Source: Bacteroidota bacterium
GTDB taxonomy: Bacteria; Bacteroidota; Bacteroidia; Chitinophagales; UBA2359
Reading direction: 5' to 3'
Length of the DNA stretch: 8,117 nt
NCBI GenBank assembly: GCA_020627525.1
Contig: JAHDGP010000204.1
Location: 1 to 8,117, forward strand
Below the pieces are notes generated by a model. That model was not told the DNA's origin. It searched no databases and worked only from the letters and a program-made list of their open reading frames with translations. How positions within the stretch are numbered: the stretch's first letter is position 1; every line of letters begins with the position of its first letter. Of the stretch, positions 1-5,609 are shown in pieces. Made by a program: the position numbers and the translations under genes.

Positions 1-2
1 GG

Positions 3-956
3 ACCTCATCTGATGGCCAAAAAATCAAACTGATTTCAACTAATACAATTTTTGGGAGTTATTCTAGCAAGTATTACAGAAAAGGGAAAGGGATTGTTTC
101 TTATTCTTTTGTGGATGAACGTTATATCCCTTTCTATTCTACCGTCATTGACGCTTCTATTAGAGAGGCCACTTTTGTCTTAGATGGACTGCTAAATAAT
201 AATGCCATCAAATCTACTATGCATACTACCGATACGCATGGTTATACAGAAGCTTTATTTGGCTTGACTGATTTACTTGGTTTTGGGTTTTGCCCAAATA
301 TAGCCAAAATGTTAAGGCAAAACATTTACACTTTTAAAGACAATCCAATCTCGTCTTATAAAGAAAAGGGCTATTTGGTCTTACCAAATGGATATATCGT
401 GGAATCACTTATTAAAGATAATTGGAGCGAGCTACTTCGCTTGGTGTGTTCAATAAAGCTAAAGTATTCTACTGCCTCAGATATATTTAGTCGGTTTAAC
501 TCCTATTCTAAGCAACATCCCCTATATGCTGCACTTAAGGAGTATGGAAGAATGGCTAAAACCTTGCATATACTGAGGTTTACAGATGATTTAGAAATAA
601 GACAAGATAGTCGCAAAAATGGGAATATGATTGAGTCAAGTAATCGTCTTTCCTCTGCAATATTCTTTGCTAATGGTGGGGAAATGATTTATCTAACACG
701 AACAGAACAACAAATAGCCGATGCTTGTAAGAACTTGATTAAGAATGCAATTATTTGTTGGAACTATCTGTATTTGACAATGAAAGTACAACAAATAAAA
801 GACCCCAAACAGGTTGATGATTTTATTAAATCGGCAAAACAAAAAACAGTAAATGCTTGGAGGCATATATATTTTACGGGTATCTATGATTTTACAGAAG
901 AAAATTTGGCTGATTCATTCAATTTATCGAATCTCAAAAATTATGACATAGAATAG
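3..956 (+). CDS. tnpA: Tn3-family transposase, C-terminal catalytic part (5' end outside window)
   Basis: The reading frame is open from base 3 to the TAG at 954-956, giving 317 residues. The GTG at 111 is internal, because clear transposase sequence continues upstream of it. In partial-protein numbering, SSDGQ carries the first catalytic Asp (residue 4), TTDTHGY the second (Asp77), and GNMIESSNR the catalytic Glu (Glu211), matching the D-D-E layout of Tn3 TnpA. Other family landmarks are the ALFGLTDLLGFGFCPNIAK stretch after the second Asp, the AIFFANGGE segment after the Glu, and a C-terminal FTGIYDFTEENL resembling the LGRYSF ending of Tn3 transposases. Family members are about 950-1000 residues, so roughly two thirds lies outside the window. 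No frameshift is visible in this part, so it may still be functional. The enzyme would perform replicative transposition by recognising roughly 38-bp terminal repeats, but no such repeat was found directly after its stop codon. Confidence 0.93.
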   Translation, partial: TSSDGQKIKLISTNTIFGSYSSKYYRKGKGIVSYSFVDERYIPFYSTVIDASIREATFVLDGLLNNNAIKSTMHTTDTHGYTEALFGLTDLLGFGFCPNIAKMLRQNIYTFKDNPISSYKEKGYLVLPNGYIVESLIKDNWSELLRLVCSIKLKYSTASDIFSRFNSYSKQHPLYAALKEYGRMAKTLHILRFTDDLEIRQDSRKNGNMIESSNRLSSAIFFANGGEMIYLTRTEQQIADACKNLIKNAIICWNYLYLTMKVQQIKDPKQVDDFIKSAKQKTVNAWRHIYFTGIYDFTEENLADSFNLSNLKNYDIE

Positions 957-1019
957 AGTGATTTTGGATTTTAAAAACAGCTATAAAAAACTGTTTATCA
1001 GATACTTACACCAAAGTGC

Positions 1020-1445
1020 GTGGTAAAATTCTCCCTTTTGGCTTGGTCAAACCGAAGAAGTACTGCTGAAGTCATTTCACTTATAAATCAATTATTAGAG
1101 AAAAATGTAAGGGTTATTTTGACTAAACAGAACCTAGATGTTACTGGACAGGATATGGCTTCTAAAATTATTATTACAATGTTTTCGTTATTTGCTGAAT
1201 TAGAAAGGGATTTAATTAGCTTAAGAACTAAAGAGGCTCTAGCTGCTAAAAAGGCACAAGGAGTTCAACTAGGAAAACCGAAAGGCACTATTCAAAAAAG
1301 TATGTATGACAAGGATGTTGACAAAATAAAAGAATGGTTAGAGCTTGGTTTATCTGCAAGTAAAATATCTAAACACTTAGGGTATGGTACTTATATTTCA
1401 TTGAATACTTATCTTAATAAGCGGAAACTTAGACCATCAAGTTAA
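1020..1445 (+). pseudogene. Serine recombinase (resolvase-type) fragment lacking the catalytic N-terminus
   Basis: The frame opens after a stop at 984-986, and the first usable start is the GTG at 1020, giving about 141 residues. It matches the middle and end of small serine recombinases: TAEVISLINQLLEKNVRVI, then the LFAELERDLISLRTKEALA long-helix signature (about 56-74), AKKAQGVQLGKPKG, and a C-terminal helix-turn-helix (about 95-135). The N-terminal 60-70 residues, including the ARVST-type catalytic serine segment, are absent, and the 63 bases after tnpA have no room for them. The usual SRLGRS motif is degraded to SNRRS, apparently one codon shorter. The protein therefore cannot carry out strand cleavage as family members do. 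A resolvase beside a Tn3 transposase is expected, but here it sits downstream of tnpA in the same direction with its 5' end missing. This suggests a deletion, or fusion of two element remnants. Confidence 0.8.
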
Positions 1446-1688
1446 CTTATTTAATCAGTCTTGGACTCATAACCGTAATTTTCTGCAAGAATGCCCCCGC
1501 TAGTCCTATTTATTCATTTTTGTGGCCACAACTACACTACTTGTAATAGGTGATTTTCTCCCATTTTTAAGAAGGCGTCTTTTTAGTATGAGTTGATTGA
1601 TTTTTGAGTTTCTTATCTTGATAAAAAACTAAGATTCTATTGCATAAAATTAAACACCTCGTACTTACTCTATCAGATAGGAATATAT

Positions 1689-2141
1689 TCACTCAAAATC
1701 ATCAATGTTTAATTTAATATCATTGTCAATAATTTCTGTTAGATTAATCGTTGGTAATAAAAATTCATTATGCCGTGTGCCATCTGTCTTTTCGTGAAGA
1801 ATTCCTCTTGTAGTACCAACTGCAATGACCGAAAGATGAGTGACCAATCCTTTAGGAAAAATCATTTGTTCATCATTAATTAATAATTTCCAGTCGTTTT
1901 CTAAAATACTAAAATGGCATCCAGTTTCAATGATTAAAAAAGGAGAGGTGTTTTTTTGAAACTTAAAAGAAGGATAAACAGTAAACAATTTTTCTACAAT
2001 GTTGATCCCAAATTTTATTTCTGTTTCTAACTTAATCTCATCTGTTGAATTCAAATTATTAGAATCAAAGTCTAACATTGCAAATTGCTCTGTACTAATA
2101 CTGACCAATGCAAAACCAATTTTTAAAGGTTCTTTTCTCAT
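1689..2141 (-). CDS. SecB-like chaperone of a toxin-antitoxin-chaperone module
   Basis: This 150-residue protein is close to the usual SecB length (about 150-160). It has no signal peptide or membrane segment. Its layout follows SecB: an N-terminal strand-rich half; a SPFLIIETGCHFSI strand (about 66-79) that fits the FLCEVQQGGIFSI strand of E. coli SecB; a helix HLSVIAVGTTRGIL (about 102-115) in the place of SecB's CITSMVSRGTF; and LLPTINLTEII (about 128-138) in the place of LNLAPVNFDALF. The tail is acidic. The identification rests on motif-level resemblance, not on a search. Its ATG overlaps the stop of the XRE gene in an ATGA arrangement, which implies translational coupling. Solitary SecB chaperones act in protein export, but homologues encoded with a toxin-antitoxin pair fold and protect the antitoxin, and that is the likely role here. 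The gene ends the three-gene operon. Confidence 0.7.
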   Translation of the reverse strand: MRKEPLKIGFALVSISTEQFAMLDFDSNNLNSTDEIKLETEIKFGINIVEKLFTVYPSFKFQKNTSPFLIIETGCHFSILENDWKLLINDEQMIFPKGLVTHLSVIAVGTTRGILHEKTDGTRHNEFLLPTINLTEIIDNDIKLNIDDFE

Positions 2142-2566
2142 ATTGCTATTGCCATTGATTTAACTTCTCCAGAATCTTTTACAGAGGTTTGTTTAGGTCC
2201 TGTAAATAATTCTACATGATTATATACCACACCAAGTCGCACTGCTTTACTATTTTTTTGATGTTGCGCAAATTGAGAAACTTCAATAAGCGTTAATCCA
2301 GTAGCCTCTTCAAGTTTCCCAATAGTTTCAAGGGTAAGATTCTCTTTACCTTTCAATACCTTATTTATATACTGAGGAGACCAACTTAAAGATTCAGCCA
2401 GTTCTTTCTGAGAAATTTTGTTTACTTTCAAGTACCTACGAATCCTTAAGGCAATAGAAAAGGAAGATTCCAACCAAGTTCTATTTTCTTTTCTTTTTTT
2501 AGCTTTAGACAACCAACTAGAACCTTTAGTAAATTCTGTAGTCATTTTATTTCGTACTTCACTCAT
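2138..2566 (-). CDS. XRE-family helix-turn-helix protein, probable chaperone-dependent antitoxin
   Basis: This 142-residue cytoplasmic protein has a basic N-terminal arm (about 1-30, with KAKKRKENR) and a canonical XRE/HigA-type helix-turn-helix at about 38-97. Recognisable elements are SQKELAESLSWSPQYINKVLKGKENLTLETIGKLEEATG, split here as SQKELAESL, SPQYINKVL and TLETIGKLE. A C-terminal extension follows (about 100-142) with the hydrophobic and aromatic run VVYNHVELFTG. HigA antitoxins bind their own promoter and neutralise the partner toxin. In chaperone-controlled versions an unstructured C-terminal segment (ChAD) is recognised by the SecB-like partner, and the extension here is a candidate for that segment. 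The start is 10 bases after the stop of the upstream putative toxin gene, and the end overlaps the SecB-like gene by four bases. It probably autoregulates the operon. An alternative start at Met8 would leave the DNA-binding domain intact. Confidence 0.78.
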   Translation of the reverse strand: MSEVRNKMTTEFTKGSSWLSKAKKRKENRTWLESSFSIALRIRRYLKVNKISQKELAESLSWSPQYINKVLKGKENLTLETIGKLEEATGLTLIEVSQFAQHQKNSKAVRLGVVYNHVELFTGPKQTSVKDSGEVKSMAIAI

Positions 2567-2576
2567 AAGACTTATT

Positions 2577-3164
2577 TTAATAAACTAATTCAAAAAATGG
2601 AATGTCTTTTACTTCCAAATTAAATGGATAATCAATGATGAATTTCCTTGATATACGTAGTTTTGATAACTCAAGTTCTAAATGTTCTTTAGTATTCATT
2701 GTGGGTGTTAGCTTTATAGCACCACCTGTAACGACAAAAAGATTATCATCCATTTTTAACGCATAAATTCTCAACCAACTCGGTCTATCTTGACCATAAG
2801 CTTTACTCATTGTAAAAGATCTAACTGCTTCTGAAGATAGTGAAATTGGTTTGAAAAAAGAGGCTAAGTTTTCTCTAGATGCAACAGTTCCCTCCTCAGC
2901 TAAGGAAAATAATTTTTCTTCAAGGTCAAGAGCATCATTATATGTTTTCAGAATAGCTTCCTCAACAGAGATTCCCTTCCAAAAATCATTGTTTAAATCC
3001 TCTTTATTGTTTTCAAAAAAATCTTCTAAGTATTCAACATCTGTCCATAAATCAAATAAACGCTCAAACTCATCTGTATCAAAACATTTGTAAAGGATTG
3101 AATAAAGAACTTCTTCTACAACAAAAAGAATGTTTTCTACCTCAAATTTAGTTTTATCAACCAT
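2577..3164 (-). CDS. Unrecognised 195-residue protein, putative toxin of the TAC module
   Basis: I do not recognise this family with confidence. There is no signal peptide or membrane segment. Residues about 8-95 are strongly acidic and look helical, with repeated Glu/Asp/Leu/Phe. Residues about 110-128 contain SFTMSKAYGQDRPSW. Residues about 129-172 form a compact block, LRIYALKMDDNLFVVTGG followed by AIKLTPTM and EHLELELSKL. This resembles the C-terminal strands and final helix of RelE/HigB/Gp49 mRNA interferases, whose usual pattern is R-x-hydrophobic-Y strand, strand ending in HGF/GGF, then K-K-T and a helix. The toxin call rests mainly on context: it is the first gene of an operon with an XRE antitoxin-like gene and a SecB-like gene. 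An ADP-ribosyltransferase of the CmdT type is the other context-based possibility, but no diagnostic ART motif was seen. At about 195 residues it is longer than typical HigB toxins, mostly because of the acidic N-terminal region. Confidence 0.5.
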   Translation of the reverse strand: MVDKTKFEVENILFVVEEVLYSILYKCFDTDEFERLFDLWTDVEYLEDFFENNKEDLNNDFWKGISVEEAILKTYNDALDLEEKLFSLAEEGTVASRENLASFFKPISLSSEAVRSFTMSKAYGQDRPSWLRIYALKMDDNLFVVTGGAIKLTPTMNTKEHLELELSKLRISRKFIIDYPFNLEVKDIPFFELVY

Positions 3165-3202
3165 AAAATCAACTTGTAGGTTTATATATTGAATTTAAAA
3201 GC

Positions 3203-3231
3203 CAAAATTTAACGTTTATTAACAAAAACAA
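3203..3231 (-). promoter_or_regulatory. Bacteroidota-type promoter for the TAC operon
   Basis: Read on the minus strand, TTG (complement of 3229-3231) is followed by 17 bases and then TAAATTTTG (complement of 3203-3211). This is close to the TTG-N17-23-TAnnTTTG promoter of Flavobacteriia, with the second element imperfect by one position or one inserted T. It lies about 39 bases upstream of the ATG of the first gene, a sensible leader length. An XRE operator would be expected nearby, but I found no convincing symmetric site. Confidence 0.5.
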
Positions 3232-3266
3232 TTTTATCTATCAGATATTGGCTATTATTGAATATA

Positions 3267-3413
3267 GGGTATAATCGAACAAAAGTAAAAAATGTCCTGT
3301 AGAGGTTCATTTTCACAAAAAAACTTTTTAAGCAAGTATTATGGCGATAAGGTTCGTTTTAGAGGCATAGACTATATATGCTTTACAAAATTTACTTTTG
3401 TTCGATAATACCC
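3267..3413. mobile_element. 147-bp element with 23-bp terminal inverted repeats (MITE-like)
   Basis: The left end at 3267-3289 begins GGGTATAATCGAACAAAAGT, and the reverse complement of the right end at 3391-3413 begins GGGTATTATCGAACAAAAGT. The arms match at 22 of 23 positions. Weaker similarity continues a few bases inward, to a shared TGT. The roughly 100-bp interior has no open reading frame worth calling. It contains an imperfect direct repeat, GGTTCATTTT and GGTTCGTTTT, and a small hairpin-forming stretch (GCATA...TATGC at 3365-3381). The GGG start and size fit a miniature inverted-repeat element, possibly one mobilised in trans by a related full-size element. No target-site duplication is evident: the left flank ends GAATATA and the right flank begins AATCTTA. 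The parent family is not identified. The element lies between the TAC promoter region and the end of the copper cluster. It could instead be a fold-back regulatory or terminator structure. Confidence 0.6.
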
Positions 3414-3438
3414 AATCTTATGGGTGATTGAAAATTAT

Positions 3439-3675
3439 TTAATGATTATGACCATCAGCTGTATGGTTTTTGTTCTTCACATAATCCATTCCACATACAG
3501 AACACTTACCCTCTTTATAGCTGCCACTATCTTTACAATGCATAGGACAGACGTAGTCAGAAGTATATTCTTTGCCTTGCTGTTCGGTATTTGTTGAATT
3601 GCCACCGCAAGATGAAATCGCAATAGAAGTTGCTGTAAGAACTACAAATAGTAAAATGATTTTGACGTACTTCAT
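3439..3675 (-). CDS. Small heavy-metal-binding lipoprotein (HMBD type)
   Basis: This 78-residue protein has an N-terminal hydrophobic signal ending in the lipobox ISSC, so Cys23 would be lipidated and the protein anchored outside the inner membrane. Residues about 41-67 form a heavy-metal-binding domain of the CPMH...CGMD kind, as seen at the N-termini of copper P-type ATPases and in CusB-like proteins. The visible ligands are Cys43, Met45, His46, Cys47, Cys58, Cys61 and Met63. The tail (71-78) adds three histidines. It starts 16 bases after the stop of the upstream peroxidase-like gene, so the two are probably co-transcribed. The likely role is binding or buffering copper, or a related soft metal, in the periplasm or on the outer membrane. 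The domain identification is firm; the exact metal is inferred from the neighbouring copper genes. Confidence 0.85.
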   Translation of the reverse strand: MKYVKIILLFVVLTATSIAISSCGGNSTNTEQQGKEYTSDYVCPMHCKDSGSYKEGKCSVCGMDYVKNKNHTADGHNH

Positions 3676-3691
3676 AAGTATAAAATTTTAA

Positions 3692-5032
3692 TTAATTATT
3701 ACACCCTAAATGATTTTTCGATAAAGGGTCATTATTTGGAAAACAGTTACCTGTTGGTAAGTTTTCAGGTTCATAGCGTTTCAGGTTGTCATCATACAGA
3801 GCAGTTTCAATAAACGCTGTAATTTGATTGACTTCCTCATTTGTAAGATTGAGCGGTATAAATTCTTTAGCTAATTGATTTACAGAAACATTCGTATTTT
3901 CAGCAATACCATTGTTAAAATATTCAACTATTTCTCTAATAGAACGAATACTTGCACCATGTCCATAAAAGGGGCTATCTTTTAGATTATATAATTGTGG
4001 AACTTTGAATTTATAATTATCTTGAGCGTTTCCAGTAAACCCACCCCGCCCCAAATTTTGTGGGTTATCCGGAGTGGTTTTAAAAGTTTCTTCAGGACAA
4101 TCTACCAAATCCTTTAATCCTAAAGCATAAAATTCCATGCTGTTTAGAGCAGGGGAATTGTGACAATTCACGCAGCCTGCTTTTCCGAAAAACAGAATAG
4201 CTCCAAGTTTTTCAGTATTACTCATAGCTGTTCTTTCTCCAACTAACCATTTTTGAAATGGAGCTTGATTGGACAAAACAGTTCGTTCATAAGCAGCGAT
4301 TGCCAAACCAGCGTTTTGTAAAGTATAACGCTCATTGGCAGGACTATGTGGGAAAGCTGAATCAAATAATTCTTTGTAAGATGTTTCATAAACTAAAACA
4401 GAATCCATCACCATTCTATGTACTTTAAGCCCAGCAATAGCTTGGATTTCTAATCCTTCAAAACCTAAAAAATTATTTTCTTTGGGTGTCCCTACTGTCC
4501 AAGCATCTTCAGTACCTATATTTACACCCGTTGCTCCAAATTGACCGTTCCAAAGCATATTTTTCTGATATGCCCCATTCATAATTGTTGGAGAACGAAT
4601 AGGTTGAACGTCTAAATCATCCCCTGGATACGAAGTATGTCTAAATCGTCCTTCGCCATTTAATCCAAAGCCAACTCCACCGTCTCCAATTCCCTGAAAT
4701 CGCCCTGCTTGAAAACCTGCTCCTGCAAAATGACAAGACGCACAACTGAATGTGCCTTTTGAAAAATTTCTCATAGGAGCAAGTGCAATTCCAGTTTCGT
4801 GAAAAAGCATTTTACCTAACTCTATTTTTTCAGGAGTGAGGGGGTTTTGAGGATCTTGTGGAATATTTGCTAAGTCATTTTCTATAGGTAACTGAAAAAC
4901 TTCTACTCCTATACCATTTGAGTATTCTGTTAAAGCTGCACTCAACTGTTCATCTAAAACATTAGATACTTCATCTTTTTGGCAAGAATACAGAAAACTA
5001 AATGATAACAAAATCGCAAGTAATTTTTTCAT
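3692..5032 (-). CDS. Di-heme cytochrome c peroxidase / MauG-like lipoprotein
   Basis: This 446-residue protein has a lipoprotein signal with the lipobox LYSC at Cys17. Two covalent heme c sites are visible: C97-A-S-C100-H101 in the N-terminal domain and C287-V-N-C290-H291 in the C-terminal domain. Family landmarks between and after them include ELGKMLFHE (71-79), SPTIMNGAY (147-155), AAYERT (246-251) and KVPQLYNLKDSPFYGHGA (343-360), which corresponds to the K-x-P-x-L-R-N...Y-x-H-x-G segment of bacterial cytochrome c peroxidases. The extra Cys residues near the C-terminus (430, 444) could form a disulfide. It would reduce hydrogen peroxide or oxidise a protein substrate in the periplasm. Its place in a copper cluster recalls MbnH-type di-heme enzymes that modify a copper-binding partner, but no MbnP-like partner is seen here. 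A terminator precedes it (5068-5107), leaving about 35 bases for its own promoter; read-through is the alternative. Confidence 0.88.
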   Translation of the reverse strand: MKKLLAILLSFSFLYSCQKDEVSNVLDEQLSAALTEYSNGIGVEVFQLPIENDLANIPQDPQNPLTPEKIELGKMLFHETGIALAPMRNFSKGTFSCASCHFAGAGFQAGRFQGIGDGGVGFGLNGEGRFRHTSYPGDDLDVQPIRSPTIMNGAYQKNMLWNGQFGATGVNIGTEDAWTVGTPKENNFLGFEGLEIQAIAGLKVHRMVMDSVLVYETSYKELFDSAFPHSPANERYTLQNAGLAIAAYERTVLSNQAPFQKWLVGERTAMSNTEKLGAILFFGKAGCVNCHNSPALNSMEFYALGLKDLVDCPEETFKTTPDNPQNLGRGGFTGNAQDNYKFKVPQLYNLKDSPFYGHGASIRSIREIVEYFNNGIAENTNVSVNQLAKEFIPLNLTNEEVNQITAFIETALYDDNLKRYEPENLPTGNCFPNNDPLSKNHLGCNN

Positions 5033-5067
5033 ATATTAAACAAATTTTAATGAGGGTATTTATAATT

Positions 5068-5107
5068 AAAAAATAAGTTCAGATACCCCTTATTGGAGTA
5101 TCTGAAC
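5068..5107 (-). terminator. Rho-independent terminator after the HMA-protein gene
   Basis: A perfect 10-bp stem (GTTCAGATAC at 5077-5086 paired with GTATCTGAAC at 5098-5107) encloses an 11-base loop. On the minus strand it is followed directly by TTATTTTTT (complement of 5068-5076). The stem begins 10 bases after the stop codon of the HMA-domain gene. It would end the transcript of the two multicopper oxidases and the HMA protein, or attenuate read-through into the peroxidase gene. Confidence 0.85.
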
Positions 5108-5117
5108 CAATATTATA

Positions 5118-5579
5118 TCAATTTTTAAACCGCTCATACTGGCAGCAGCCAGATAAGCTGTTATAGATCTCATCCTTTGCCCGATGCGTTTCGCTATCAT
5201 AGCCAACATCTGCGATTTTTTGTTTGATAGCATCGAGCGTAATTACTTTGGGGTTAAAAGATACTGTCATTTGGTCGGTTTCTTTGTCCCAATCGGCAAG
5301 TGTCACACCGTCCACATCTTTTAGTGAACCTTCAATGGTTCTTTCACACATTCCGCAATTTCCATAGACAGTGAACTTCTCAGTACTATCTGTTTCAGTT
5401 TGAAGATTGGAAACCAAGACTGCTACTCCTTCATCAGTTGTAGCAACATTTTCGGTAGTCGCTGTTTTCTTAGAGCAGCTTGCTACTTCTTTTGATTTTG
5501 AACTGCAAGAACTTTGCGCGTCAACAGTAAATGTGAGCCCCATTATTGCGAACAGAATTAAAAAAATGTTCTTTTTCAT
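5118..5579 (-). CDS. Exported HMA-fold heavy-metal-binding protein
   Basis: The ATG at 5579 gives 153 residues and places a clean signal peptide (MKKNIFLILFAIMG..., cleavage probably near VDAQ) at the N-terminus. The longer frame up to 5594 would begin with TTG and add only five residues, so I prefer the ATG. The mature N-terminus is rich in Cys, Ser and Lys (SSCSSKS, ASCSKK). A heavy-metal-associated domain spans about 67-135, with the metal loop GNCGMCERTIE carrying Cys75 and Cys78 in a C-x-x-C arrangement, followed by the typical beta-alpha-beta pattern (VSFNPKVITLDAIKQKI...GYDSE). The C-terminus ends in SGCCQYERF, with a Cys pair that could add metal ligands. It probably binds Cu(I) in the periplasm and passes it to, or holds it for, the multicopper oxidase encoded 30 bases upstream. 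It is the last gene before the terminator. Confidence 0.88.
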   Translation of the reverse strand: MKKNIFLILFAIMGLTFTVDAQSSCSSKSKEVASCSKKTATTENVATTDEGVAVLVSNLQTETDSTEKFTVYGNCGMCERTIEGSLKDVDGVTLADWDKETDQMTVSFNPKVITLDAIKQKIADVGYDSETHRAKDEIYNSLSGCCQYERFKN

Positions 5580-5609
5580 TGTTTGAGATTTCAAAAATTA
5601 TTAAATAGG

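Noticed and set aside
975..996. Weak hairpin AAACAG/CTGTTT after the transposase stop
   Set aside because: Only six AT-rich pairs with a 10-base loop and no T-run; insufficient for a terminator call.
1458..1478. tRNA-like anticodon-arm resemblance (GGACTCATAACC)
   Set aside because: No T-arm (GGTTCGA) or acceptor stem is found around it, so it is neither a tRNA nor a convincing attachment-site fragment.
1520..1531. Perfect 12-base palindrome TTGTGGCCACAA
   Set aside because: One or two such palindromes are expected by chance in 8 kb, and no flanking structure or nearby start supports an operator.
2851..3093. Plus-strand 80-codon open frame
   Set aside because: It lies antisense within the putative toxin gene and has a Ser/Lys-rich composition typical of a complementary-strand shadow.
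3409..3425. Small hairpin ACCCA/TGGGT near the end of the metal-binding lipoprotein gene
   Set aside because: A five-pair stem without a T-run on the minus strand, overlapping the inverted-repeat end; not supported as a terminator.
5580..5594. Five-codon upstream extension of the HMA protein starting with TTG
   Set aside because: The ATG at 5579 begins a standard signal peptide; a TTG start adding MKSQT is less likely.
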